This document shows, in pieces, positions 1 through 7,919 of a DNA stretch of 64,000 bases. The stretch comes from Candidatus Binatus sp. (lineage in GTDB: Bacteria; Desulfobacterota; Binatia; Binatales; Binataceae). The position numbers and the translations under genes are program-made. The stretch's first letter is position 1, and every line of letters starts with the position of its first letter. The stretch lies in assembly GCF_030646925.1 (NCBI RefSeq), contig NZ_JAUSKL010000066.1, positions 1 to 64,000 on the forward strand, written 5' to 3'. The notes under the pieces are model-generated. The model had not been told where the DNA came from. It did no database searches and worked only from the letters and a program-made list of their open reading frames with translations.

Positions 1-3
1 ATC

Positions 4-142
4 CCTTAGCAGGATGTTGATTAAAGGGTGAATTTGGAAAATTCGCCTCCAATCGCGAAGCGTACAAGCCTCTTGAGATCATTCGAGATCAGTAAGTGTG
101 TAGCTAAATCCAACAATTTGTATTTTTCAACAGCCTGCTAGG
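4..142. mobile_element. Possible IS or MITE remnant bounded by imperfect inverted repeats
   Basis: The left edge (about 4-25, core TTAGCAGGATGTTGA) and the reverse complement of 122-142 (core TAGCAGGCTGTTGAAAAA) match at most positions, so the two ends form imperfect inverted repeats about 140 bp apart. A terminus of the type TAGCAGGCTGTTGAAAAA is familiar from the ends of some bacterial insertion sequences. No transposase fits between the ends, so this is a MITE-like element or a deletion scar. The rest of 1-206 holds no gene that I can see. Confidence 0.35.
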
Positions 143-206
143 GAGTCGGGGTGAGATCTTTTACCTTGATCTCTAGCTTCGATTTCGCCGTCGAAAGACC
201 ACTCCC

Positions 207-866
207 TCAAATCGGGTTGCCCCAGGAATCCAGGTACGCGAGTTGTTCGACCGGTTTACGAATCAGCGGGCCGTGGCCGCGCCCGACTGGATAGCCGATC
301 GGAATCGCCGCCGCGGTGTACCACGGATCGGGAATCGACAGCACCTGGCGCACCTCCGGCTCGCACTCGCAGAGCAGTGTCGTGAGCACGCAGCCGAGAC
401 CCTCGACGCGGCACGCGATCAGCAGGTTCTCGACTGCGGTGTACACCGATCCGCCGCCCACGACGGAAACCCGATCCTGTTTCGCATCGGTGATCGCCAT
501 GTTCTTCGGATTGAAGCAGAAGATCGCGATCACCGGCGCCTGGTGAAAATGCTCGCCAAGGTAGTCGCCCGCTTTGAGCGTGCGTTCGGCGCGCGCCCGC
601 GCCTCGGCTGACGCGGTCGCAGGAATCGCGGCGCGGTAAATTTTCGAGTAGTTGATCCATCGCTCGTTGTAGAGACGCCCGATCGGTCCCTTGAGCGCCT
701 GATCCTTCACCGCCACGATTCTCCACGGCTGCACGTTGCCTCCGGTCGGCGCAAAGGTGGCCGCTTCGAGCACGCGATGCAGCACCGCGTCGGGAATTGG
801 ATCGGGCCGCAAGCGCCGCACCGCGCGCAACGTGCTCATCGCTTCGTAAGCTCCCATCTCAGCCAT
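207..866 (-). CDS. Nitroreductase family protein
   Basis: 219 residues, the usual size for an FMN-dependent NAD(P)H nitroreductase or related flavoprotein. The N-terminal FMN-phosphate region (residues 14-26, RAVRRLRPDPIPD) and the FAPTGGNVQPWR stretch (about 38-49) are characteristic. A Gly-rich helix start, VVGGGSVYTAVENLL (about 135-149), corresponds to the dimer and flavin core. The substrate cannot be told from sequence. Nitroaromatics, quinones or enones are all possible. It is the last gene of a minus-strand run, 70 bp downstream of the CPBP protease gene, and may be cotranscribed with it. Confidence 0.85.
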   Translation of the reverse strand: MAEMGAYEAMSTLRAVRRLRPDPIPDAVLHRVLEAATFAPTGGNVQPWRIVAVKDQALKGPIGRLYNERWINYSKIYRAAIPATASAEARARAERTLKAGDYLGEHFHQAPVIAIFCFNPKNMAITDAKQDRVSVVGGGSVYTAVENLLIACRVEGLGCVLTTLLCECEPEVRQVLSIPDPWYTAAAIPIGYPVGRGHGPLIRKPVEQLAYLDSWGNPI

Positions 867-936
867 GATGCCTGCCTCCTGTGGTCACGCGCGCCGCATC
901 GAAAATCAAGATAGGCGCGCGCGCGCCGACGATAGA

Positions 937-1755
937 TCAACCCGCGCCGAGATGCGATTGCCACATGCCGAGCGCCGCGAGCGCAAACAATCCCGCGTCC
1001 ATCAGTCCGTGCGCGAGGATCGCGGCCTCGAGTCCGCGCTTGATATACAGACGCCCGAACACCACGCCCTCCCACGTTTGCGGCATCATCAGGCCACCGA
1101 TCAGCAACCCGAGTTTGTTGTGAAGCAACGGTCCGGCGACGGGCACCAGATGGATCATGCCGAATGCGTACGCCTGCAAAATCGTCGCAATCCAGAGCGC
1201 GGCTTTGCCCGGGCGCTCGGCGCGCGACAGCCGCGAAATTATCCACGCGAACACCGCCGTCAGCACCAGCCGGAACTGGATCTCTTCGCTGAACGCCGCC
1301 GCGATCGCCACCATCGCGCCGACGCCTGCGAGCCTGCCGGGCGCGGTGCCGAGGATCGGCGATTTGGGGAGCGAAATCTGCTCGCCCGCCGGATGCAGAA
1401 CCATCATCGGCACGATCACGATGAACAGCGCGAGCGCGCCGAGAATTGCCGCGAAGAATGCGTAGCGGAGTGCGATCCAGCCGAGGCTACGGAGCGATTC
1501 GGCGGATCGTGCGCCGGCGATTCGCGCGGAAATAATCGGCGCGCCGGGTAAGCCCAAGCCGGCGTTGGACTTGAGCACTGCGGGAATCAGGCCGGTCAGC
1601 GCCGACGCGACAATCAGGAATGGAATCGTGCGCGCGACTTCCGAGCGATCGATCGATTTCAGCATGAGCGCGAGCGGGTACTCGAGCAACGCGCCGATCA
1701 GCGACAGCGCCATCAGCAGTAACGCTTCGCGGAACAGATTCGAGCGGTTCGCCAC
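937..1755 (-). CDS. CPBP family intramembrane metalloprotease
   Basis: 272 residues with about eight hydrophobic segments. All three family motifs are visible: EExxxR at residues 157-162 (EEIQFR), FxxxH at 198-202 (FGMIH) and HxxxD at 249-253 (HGLMD). In this family (CaaX protease and bacteriocin-processing enzyme, Rce1-like) the Glu and His residues form the membrane-embedded active site. The substrate is unknown. The gene lies 18 bp downstream of the DUF2231 membrane-protein gene in the same direction, so a shared transcript is likely. CPBP proteins can prenyl-process proteins, mature peptides or act as non-peptidase scaffolds, and nothing here separates these roles. Confidence 0.85.
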   Translation of the reverse strand: MANRSNLFREALLLMALSLIGALLEYPLALMLKSIDRSEVARTIPFLIVASALTGLIPAVLKSNAGLGLPGAPIISARIAGARSAESLRSLGWIALRYAFFAAILGALALFIVIVPMMVLHPAGEQISLPKSPILGTAPGRLAGVGAMVAIAAAFSEEIQFRLVLTAVFAWIISRLSRAERPGKAALWIATILQAYAFGMIHLVPVAGPLLHNKLGLLIGGLMMPQTWEGVVFGRLYIKRGLEAAILAHGLMDAGLFALAALGMWQSHLGAG

Positions 1756-1773
1756 GGCGGTTTCGATACGCTT

Positions 1774-2256
1774 TTACCTGCGCAAATCGATTGGTTGCGA
1801 ACAGGCGTCGCCGCCCGCGTTGTAGCCGTACACCAACTGCCCGCCGAGATCGGCGCCCGACGCGATCAGCCACAGCAGCGCGAGCAAGCCGGCCAGAAAA
1901 ACATAGCGGCCGCGCGAGGGCATCGGCCGCGCGATCAGCGCCCACACGGTCAGTAATCCCGTCAGGATCGATGCGGCGATCATCAGATGCTTATGATGAT
2001 CGAGCAATTGACGCCGCACCGATTCAGCAATCATCACGCCCGAATCGGCGTAGAGGCCCGTCGCGAGCGATACCGCCGCGCCGATCGCGCCGAGAATCAG
2101 GATCCAGAGCGCGGTCCACTGAAGCCCCTCGCTGCCGCGAAACCACGCGATCGCATAAACCAGCGCCGCGCCGTACAGAAACGCGATCGGGAAGTGGACG
2201 ACCAGCGGGTGAATATTCTGCAGGCCGCCGACGCCCGGCAGCACGCGCTCGATCAC
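1774..2256 (-). CDS. DUF2231-type four-helix membrane protein
   Basis: 160 residues with four hydrophobic segments. The N-terminal helix carries HPLVVHFPIA at residues 16-25, a His pair typical of DUF2231 proteins. A second His-containing segment (LLDHHKHL, about 84-91) lies before the third helix. The spaced intramembrane His residues have led to suggestions of heme or metal binding, but no function is established. The start codon lies 4 bp after the stop of the small secreted Cys protein gene, which points to translational coupling and a common function. Confidence 0.75.
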   Translation of the reverse strand: MIERVLPGVGGLQNIHPLVVHFPIAFLYGAALVYAIAWFRGSEGLQWTALWILILGAIGAAVSLATGLYADSGVMIAESVRRQLLDHHKHLMIAASILTGLLTVWALIARPMPSRGRYVFLAGLLALLWLIASGADLGGQLVYGYNAGGDACSQPIDLRR

Positions 2257-2260
2257 CGCG

Positions 2261-2623
2261 CTACTTTACGGATTCGACGACCAGGAAGTTCGCGCCACCC
2301 TTGCTGTATTCCTTGCCGGTGACAGTGACTTCGTCTTCCATGCGATGCGTCACGTCGTCGGGCAGCGGCGATTCATCCTTGTTCGGCAGCAGAACATAAA
2401 TCTTGTCGGTGCCTTTTTCGACCAGCGCGACCGGGATGCCTTTGGCGGCGCATCTGATCGCACACATCTTGTGGCTCGCGCCTTTCGCACCCATCGTGCC
2501 GTAGCAGTAGCTGTCTTCGAGATTGCCGGTGACGGATTTGGCGGGTGCATCGGCAGCGAGGGCGACGCCGGCTGCTGTGAGCGCGATCGAAACTGAGATT
2601 GCATAAGTTGCGAGCCTGTTCAC
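2261..2623 (-). CDS. Small secreted protein with conserved Cys/His cluster
   Basis: 120 residues. Residues 1-23 form a Sec signal peptide with likely cleavage after ALA. The mature protein has C40, H51, C54 and C58 in a D-x-x-C-(x10)-H-x-x-C-x-x-x-C layout, followed by GIPVALVEKG and a beta-rich C-terminus. I recognise this layout from small periplasmic proteins of unknown function that share the 'C..H..C...C..G.pva' pattern. Metal binding or a redox disulfide is plausible but inferred. It is the first gene of a four-gene minus-strand run, directly coupled to the DUF2231 gene. The start is supported by an upstream GGAGGTG about 8 bases from the ATG. Confidence 0.7.
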   Translation of the reverse strand: MNRLATYAISVSIALTAAGVALAADAPAKSVTGNLEDSYCYGTMGAKGASHKMCAIRCAAKGIPVALVEKGTDKIYVLLPNKDESPLPDDVTHRMEDEVTVTGKEYSKGGANFLVVESVK

Positions 2624-2756
2624 GATTCACCTCCGCAAATTTTGCGCGAATGTTGCATCGATGCGATCTGCGCCGATCTGCGCGTGCGCATCACGTACGC
2701 CGTATAGTTGAGGATACGTTATCGCACGCGGGCCCGAACGGGCCATAGAGAGGATG

Positions 2757-3752
2757 CTAGCGGCGCGCGGAGCGGGCTTCGACCGCCGAGCTTACGTCGC
2801 CACCGCCGAACATCTCGCGCCATCCCTTGCGCCGACGCGATCCTTGCAGGCGCGCGCCCATCCGCTGCAGATGGAGTTGCAAGATTTCCTTCAGCTCTTC
2901 GTTCAGCCGCTCGATTTCGATCTCTTCCGGCATCTTCGGACGCGGCTGTCCTTCGGTGATTCCCTGCCGGCGGCGTCCATAGAGCTGCTGCAGCCGCAAC
3001 TCCGCCTTCGCGAGCATCGCCTTGTACTTGTGATCGAGGCGGCTGAGCGCGTCAGTCATCTCCGCCAGCGCGACGAATCGGCGCCGCATCCGCCACCATT
3101 CGAACAGCGTGAGCGCCATCACGCCGAACATGATCAGCGCCGCGATTCCGATACTAACCGCCGTCGCGCGCCACCACGGCAGCAGCTTGAGGCCGCGCTG
3201 CAATTCCTGGTTGTCGCCGGTCAGTTCCTGCGTTTGCGCCTGCAGAGTTTTGACTTGCTCTTCGGCGGCGTCGGCCTTCTGTTGCGCCGCCTGCGACTGC
3301 GCGTTGAGCGATTCGACCTGGTTCTTCAGCGTCGATACTTCCGCGGCGAACGGCTTGGGCACTTTCAGCACCGCGTCGGCCATCAATTCGCTGTCGGGGT
3401 GCAGCCGGTTTGCCTTCGCCAGGTCATCCGGCGTGATACCGAACATCTGCGCGATCGTCCCCAGAGTGTCGCCGGGGCGCACCGTGTAAGGAATCATGCC
3501 GGCGGGCACGGGCTTGGCGATCGGCTTGGGCGGCGCGTCTTCAGCAGGCTCGTCGGCAGCTTCGGGATCGACGGGCGCAAGCCGCGTCGCAGGCGCCGGT
3601 CGCGGACGGACAGGTCGCGGCGCGGGCGCCGAAGGGGGAATCGTTCGCTCGGAAAAGTCCGATTGCGCAAAACCACTCTGCGCGCTGGCGACGATAACGG
3701 CGATCGCAAGCGCCAGTATGATTCTCGATAACGACATCCACTGCGCGTCCAT
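2757..3752 (-). CDS. LysM-domain, single-pass membrane protein with coiled coils
   Basis: 331 residues. A signal sequence or anchor lies at about 7-29 and a Pro/Ala-rich linker at 38-85. The LysM domain is at about 88-132 (YTVRPGDTLGTIAQMFGI). A Gln/Ala-rich coiled coil runs over 138-187, a transmembrane helix over about 197-219, and a basic, charged helical tail follows to the end. The arrangement resembles FimV/TspA-like peptidoglycan-binding polarity proteins, although the usual TPR tail is absent. The second Met (residue 6) is an equally good start. It probably anchors to peptidoglycan with its tail in the cytoplasm. The gene stands alone. Confidence 0.7.
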   Translation of the reverse strand: MDAQWMSLSRIILALAIAVIVASAQSGFAQSDFSERTIPPSAPAPRPVRPRPAPATRLAPVDPEAADEPAEDAPPKPIAKPVPAGMIPYTVRPGDTLGTIAQMFGITPDDLAKANRLHPDSELMADAVLKVPKPFAAEVSTLKNQVESLNAQSQAAQQKADAAEEQVKTLQAQTQELTGDNQELQRGLKLLPWWRATAVSIGIAALIMFGVMALTLFEWWRMRRRFVALAEMTDALSRLDHKYKAMLAKAELRLQQLYGRRRQGITEGQPRPKMPEEIEIERLNEELKEILQLHLQRMGARLQGSRRRKGWREMFGGGDVSSAVEARSARR

Positions 3753-3795
3753 TGTGGGGCGCCCCCCTTAACTATCAGCGTATGCCAAACTTCGT

Positions 3796-3809
3796 CGTAT
3801 TTGAATACG
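3796..3809. promoter_or_regulatory. Short inverted repeat upstream of the LysM gene
   Basis: CGTATT and AATACG flank a two-base centre in the 155-bp gap between the ROK gene end and the LysM gene start. The position, about 45 bp before the LysM start, suits an operator, but there is no T-run and no known regulator matches. Nothing else stands out in 3753-3907. Confidence 0.25.
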
Positions 3810-3907
3810 GCTAGTGCGGATTCCCGGAATAAAGAAACGTGAAATATTCACGCCAGTCGATGGCCCTAAGGATGGAACGAGCGGCGGATTCGACGTCAAT
3901 TCGCCTA

Positions 3908-4885
3908 TCATTTCCGCTCCGGCGGATGAAGTGCGGCGTAAGCGGCCCCAACCACGCCGCTCGCTGGCCCCAGCGCCGCGCGCACAATCTTCGCCTGCGA
4001 GGCGATCGCCGCAAACGCCCGCACCTTGATTTGCGCGTTCATGGCGTTGCGCATATAGGGCAGGGCGCCGGCGACTCCGCCGCCAATCACCACCAGTTCC
4101 GGATTGAAAGCGTTGAGCAGCGACGCGACCGCGATTCCAAGATAGCTGCCCGCGATCGCGAACAGTTCGAGCGAGAGCGCATCGCCGGCGCGCGCCAGCG
4201 CCGACATCCTGCGCACCGAGAAATTGCCGCCGTCATCGACGATGTTCTCCGGCAGCGGCGCATCGGGCGACAAGTCCAGGCGATGCACCAGCAAGCCTCG
4301 AAGGCCTGAGGCGGAGGCGTACGATTCGAGGCATCCGTGCGAGCCGCAATCGCAGGGCGGGCCGTCGGGATTCACCGTGATATGCCCCAATTCGCCGGCC
4401 ATCCCGCTCCGCCCGTGCACCAGCTTGCCGCCGACGATCAGCCCGCCGCCCACGCCGGTGCCGAGCGTCAACAGCACTACGTCGCTGCGGCCTCGAGCGG
4501 CGCCGCGCCAGAACTCGCCGAGCGCCCACGCGTTAGCGTCGTTCTCGACGATCACCCGGCGGCCGATTCGCGCCTCGAGCATTCTTCTGAGCGGGAACCC
4601 GTGCCATGCCGCGACGTGCGGCGCTGCCCTCACGATTCCGGAGTAAACGTCGAGCGGTCCCGGCACCGCGACGCCGATCGCTTTCGGCGAGCCGAGGCCG
4701 CGGAGGCGAGCGCTCTCGAGCAACGCGATCAGTTGATCACCGATATTTACTGCGACCGCGATGGCGGCGCGCGATGCGTGCGCCGGCCCGCGATTCATCA
4801 GCAGGACTTCGCCGTCAACCGACACGGCGGCGCACCGGATATTGGTGCCGCCCATGTCGAGGCCGACCGTGAACGCGCGCGTCAT
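3908..4885 (-). CDS. ROK family sugar kinase (glucokinase-like)
   Basis: 325 residues. The ATP-binding phosphate-1 motif is GLDMGGTNIRCA (8-19). The ROK catalytic Asp lies in VENDANAW (about D116). The Gly-rich motif LGTGVGGGLIVGGKL follows at 141-155 and GELGHITV at 164-171. The zinc motif CDCGSHGCLE is at 178-187. This set is that of ROK hexokinases, which phosphorylate glucose, N-acetylmannosamine or similar sugars. There is no N-terminal helix-turn-helix, so it is a kinase and not a ROK repressor. Its start overlaps the end of tlyA by 4 bp, so it is the last gene of the xseA-xseB-tlyA operon. Sugar specificity is unknown. Confidence 0.85.
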   Translation of the reverse strand: MTRAFTVGLDMGGTNIRCAAVSVDGEVLLMNRGPAHASRAAIAVAVNIGDQLIALLESARLRGLGSPKAIGVAVPGPLDVYSGIVRAAPHVAAWHGFPLRRMLEARIGRRVIVENDANAWALGEFWRGAARGRSDVVLLTLGTGVGGGLIVGGKLVHGRSGMAGELGHITVNPDGPPCDCGSHGCLESYASASGLRGLLVHRLDLSPDAPLPENIVDDGGNFSVRRMSALARAGDALSLELFAIAGSYLGIAVASLLNAFNPELVVIGGGVAGALPYMRNAMNAQIKVRAFAAIASQAKIVRAALGPASGVVGAAYAALHPPERK

Positions 4886-5736
4886 CGCGGGATGGCGCCG
4901 GAATACTTCATCAACGCGAGGTATTCGCGATTGCCGGCGGCGCCCTCGATCGGCGACTCGATCGCGCCGGCAACTTCGAGTCCGATTTCCTCGGCGAACT
5001 TGATGATCCCGGCCACCGTTTCGCGGCGCAGATTTTCATCACGCACCACGCCCGATTTGCCGACCCTGCCTCTGCCGACTTCGAACTGCGGCTTGATCAA
5101 CGCGACGATATCGGCGGGCGCCTTGATCAGCGGCAGCACCGCCGGGATGACCAATCGCAGCGAAATAAAGCTGGTGTCGATCGCCACCAGGTTCGGCGTG
5201 TAGGGAAGTTCCGCCTTGGTCACCAGCCGGATATTCATCCGATCCATGATCGTGACGCGCGGATCTTCGCGCAGCTTCATCGCGAGCTGGCCGTAGCCGA
5301 CGTCGATCGCGATTACGCCCTTGACGCCGCGCCGCAGCAGTACGTCGGTGAATCCGCCGGTCGAAGCGCCGACGTCCATCGCGAGCCGATCTTCCACCGA
5401 GAGACCGAAATGCTCGAGCGCGGCGATCAATTTGTACGCGCCGCGCGATGCGTATTCGGGGGTCCCGGCTGTCAGCGAAATCTGCGTCGCCGAATCGACT
5501 TTGAGATCGGCCTTGTAGGCGGGCTGTGAATTGACGCGCACCCGGCCCGCCATGATTAGGCGTTGCGCGATTTCGCGGCTGTCGGCAAGGCCTCGGCGCG
5601 CGATTTCGGCGTCGAGTCGGAAGCGCGGCAGCGGCTTTGCAGCGCGCCGCGCGCGGATGCCCGGACCATTGTTAGAAGGGGGTTTCGTCGTCGTCCTTTG
5701 CGCCGGCAGACTTGATTTCCTCGAGATTTTCCTCAA
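4882..5736 (-). CDS. tlyA: TlyA family rRNA 2'-O-methyltransferase (hemolysin A homologue)
   Basis: 284 residues. A basic N-terminal extension (1-38) precedes an S4 RNA-binding domain (about 39-95) and a Rossmann FtsJ/RrmJ-like methyltransferase domain whose SAM motif is AMDVGASTGGFTDVLL. The family 2'-O-methylates cytidines of 16S and 23S rRNA. The first ATG lies 65 bp inside the 3' end of xseB, an unusually long overlap. No ATG exists between there and the S4 domain, so a non-ATG start nearer the S4 domain is possible. The 3' end overlaps the ROK gene by 4 bp. Confidence 0.85.
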   Translation of the reverse strand: MRKISRKSSLPAQRTTTKPPSNNGPGIRARRAAKPLPRFRLDAEIARRGLADSREIAQRLIMAGRVRVNSQPAYKADLKVDSATQISLTAGTPEYASRGAYKLIAALEHFGLSVEDRLAMDVGASTGGFTDVLLRRGVKGVIAIDVGYGQLAMKLREDPRVTIMDRMNIRLVTKAELPYTPNLVAIDTSFISLRLVIPAVLPLIKAPADIVALIKPQFEVGRGRVGKSGVVRDENLRRETVAGIIKFAEEIGLEVAGAIESPIEGAAGNREYLALMKYSGAIPR

Positions 5737-5959
5737 ACGGCAGCGTGCGCAGGTCGCCGCCGGCGCTCCGCGTCAGCAATTCGACCTTGCGCTCGACGTC
5801 GTCGAGTTTCTGATTGAGCAATTTGACGAGCACGACGCCGCGCTCGAATGCCTCGATCGATTCCTCGAGCGTGAGTTCGCCCGAATCGATTCGATTGACG
5901 ATCGCTTCGAGATCCTTCAATTCGTCTTCGAATTTTTTCGCCTTGGCCGCCATCGGCAT
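5672..5959 (-). CDS. xseB: Exodeoxyribonuclease VII small subunit
   Basis: 95 residues, slightly longer than the usual 70-85 because of an acidic tail. The hallmark is the N-terminal helical pair FEDELKDLEAIVNRIDSGEL (residues 10-29), then LTLEESIEAFERGVVL, as in XseB. Several small subunits bind one XseA to form the ATP-independent exonuclease that degrades single-stranded DNA from both ends. The start lies 2 bp after the xseA stop codon. The 3' end is overlapped by the annotated tlyA start. Confidence 0.93.
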   Translation of the reverse strand: MPMAAKAKKFEDELKDLEAIVNRIDSGELTLEESIEAFERGVVLVKLLNQKLDDVERKVELLTRSAGGDLRTLPFEENLEEIKSAGAKDDDETPF

Positions 5960-5961
5960 TG

Positions 5962-7317
5962 CTAGCTCGACCTCGCCGTCGCGCGTGCGCCGAGCCGTCC
6001 TTTCGCGAGCGTGATATCGAGCGAGTCGCCGATCTGAACCGTAGCCGCGTCGAGCACGGCGCGACCGTCGCGCGAATTGATCACCACACTGTAGCCGCGC
6101 TCGAGCACCTTGAGCGGCGACAGCGCGTCGAGCTTGCCGGCCATCGCGCCGACCGCACGGCGGCGGCTCTCGAGTGCGCTTTGCGCGCCGCGCGTCAGGC
6201 GATCATTGATGCGCTCGATTGCCGCTCGCAATTCACGAATCATCGCGGCGGGACCGCGAAGCCGCTGCGATAGATTCTGCACGACGCGATACTCGCCCGC
6301 GATTCGCGACGTGATCGCGCCCGCGAGTTCCGCGTCGAGACCGGCAATCCTTTCGCGCGCTTCGAGCAGCAGGCCCCGCGGATGCCTCAAGCGGCCGGCG
6401 AAATCGTCCACCGTCTCGCGCAAACTCGAGATTTCGCGCTCCATCACGGCGCGCATCGCAGCCTCGATATTGGCGATGCGCTCCTTGAGCTCGGCGTGAT
6501 TTGGCACCACCAGATGCGCCGCCGCGGTCGGCGTAGGCGCGCGCAGGTCGGCGACGAAATCGGCGATCGTGAAATCGACTTCATGGCCAACCGCCGAGAT
6601 TACTGGAATCGCCGAACGCGCGATCGCGCGCGCGACTTTTTCTTCGTTGAAAGCCCACAGATCCTCGAGCGAACCGCCGCCGCGCCCAACTATCAGCACC
6701 TCGGCGCGGCCGTCGCGATTCAGATCGGCGATCGCCGCAGCGATTTCGTCGGCCGCACCAGCGCCTTGCACCTTCGCGGGCCTGAACAGCACGCGCAGGT
6801 TGGGGAACCTATCGAGCATCACGCGCAGCATGTCCGCGAGTCCGGCGCCGCCACGCGCCGTGACGATCCCGACCACGCGCGGCAGGTAGGGCAGGGGGCG
6901 TTTGCGAGCCTGTTCGAACAGCCCTTCAGCTTCGAGGCGGCGCTTCAGTTGCTCGAACGCGACTTGCAGCGCGCCGACGCCGCGCGGCTCCATCTCTTCG
7001 GCATAGAGTTGCAACGCGCCGCGCGAATCGAAGATGCTCACGCGCCCGCGCACGATCACTTCCATGCCGTCGGTGATCTTGAAGCGCAGCCGCGTGAACG
7101 CCGACTTGAACATCACCGCGCTGATCGCGCCGCGCTGGTCTTTCAGCGTGAAGTAGAAATGATTGGACGGCGCCAGGCGAGCATTCGAGATCTCGCCCAC
7201 CACCCAGTATTCATCGAGGTTGGATTCCAGCGCGTCGCGGACCCGCCGCAACAGGTCCGATACACTGATCAGGCCGGAGCGGCGGCCGCGCAGCACGAGA
7301 TCGAGCTGCCCGTCCAT
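5962..7317 (-). CDS. xseA: Exodeoxyribonuclease VII large subunit
   Basis: 451 residues, normal for XseA. The N-terminal OB fold has YWVVGEISNARLAPSNHFYF, and LKDQRGAISAVMFKS follows. The catalytic domain contains VVGIVTARGGAGLADML and the VGRGGGSLEDLWAFNEE block, then AVGHEVDFTIADFVADLRAPTPTAAA in two parts. The long helical C-terminus binds XseB. It is the promoter-proximal gene of the xseA-xseB-tlyA-ROK operon. Confidence 0.96.
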   Translation of the reverse strand: MDGQLDLVLRGRRSGLISVSDLLRRVRDALESNLDEYWVVGEISNARLAPSNHFYFTLKDQRGAISAVMFKSAFTRLRFKITDGMEVIVRGRVSIFDSRGALQLYAEEMEPRGVGALQVAFEQLKRRLEAEGLFEQARKRPLPYLPRVVGIVTARGGAGLADMLRVMLDRFPNLRVLFRPAKVQGAGAADEIAAAIADLNRDGRAEVLIVGRGGGSLEDLWAFNEEKVARAIARSAIPVISAVGHEVDFTIADFVADLRAPTPTAAAHLVVPNHAELKERIANIEAAMRAVMEREISSLRETVDDFAGRLRHPRGLLLEARERIAGLDAELAGAITSRIAGEYRVVQNLSQRLRGPAAMIRELRAAIERINDRLTRGAQSALESRRRAVGAMAGKLDALSPLKVLERGYSVVINSRDGRAVLDAATVQIGDSLDITLAKGRLGARATARSS

Positions 7318-7919
7318 TGCTCTAACCTATCAGAATCGCTCTGGGCTCTCCTACAACGCGGCGTCGATCGATTAACGATTCGCGCATCCTAGCTAGGCGA
7401 TCTCAGTCCGGGCGGCGTCGGCCGGATAGCATCTCGTCAAATTCGCGGCGACCCGAATCGTCCAGAGTTGTCCAACTTGGCTTGCTCTTCGTATTTTTGG
7501 GTAAACTGCCCCTACACTTGAGTGGACCTGTATCAATTGGAATCCTGTTCGCCGGTCATTTCTTTTCATGAGCCACTTTAAACATGTTTCTCTTGACTCC
7601 AACCGATTCACGCCGTATTCTTTTCGCATACAATCGAGAGAACCCCAACGGACGCAAAACGAGTGTCTCCGCAGGAATGTGGGGTTATGCGACCAAAACC
7701 GGGACTTCGGGGAACGCAGCTAACCTTTAGAGCTTTGCGGCTTTCGTTTGTTTCAACGGATGATCGGTCTGCGCGCTTTGCTGCTCATCGGTCCTGTGCT
7801 CATCACCGGTAGCATCACTTGCCGAATTGGTATCTGCCGTAAGCTCGCGAGTGCCGCTAGCCGGTTGGTAAGAAATCTTCTCCGCTCCAATGTCCAAAGG
7901 ACAAGAAAGGCGGTCGGTA
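7318..7919. other. Long non-coding leader region, lower GC than its surroundings
   Basis: No convincing gene lies in this 600-bp stretch between the xseA start and the dimethylformamidase-like start. Its base composition looks more AT-rich than the neighbouring genes, as does the beginning of the broken gene that follows. It contains the long-range stem-loop described separately at 7625-7691 and small hairpins near 7702-7735. Confidence 0.5.
7625..7691 (+). promoter_or_regulatory. Candidate structured RNA leader upstream of a secreted enzyme gene
   Basis: Two helices nest around one axis. CGCAT (7625-7629) pairs with ATGCG (7687-7691) and AACCCCA (7641-7647) pairs perfectly with TGGGGTT (7680-7686). 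An 11-base bulge on the 5' side and a 32-base apical loop complete the fold. Short hairpins follow: CCG/CGG near 7701-7711, and AGCT/AGCT flanking a 9-base loop near 7719-7735. The element lies about 230 bp before the ATG at 7920. It does not match a riboswitch that I can name. Confidence 0.3.

Noticed and set aside
7393-7629. 78-codon minus-strand frame before the broken enzyme gene
   Set aside because: No family pattern, no ribosome site, unusual composition. Chance frame in a gene-poor stretch.
7620-7720. GEMM (cyclic di-GMP) riboswitch, because GGACGCAAAAC resembles its core
   Set aside because: The GAAA-loop hairpin and the paired arms of GEMM do not follow at the right places, so only the short text match remains.
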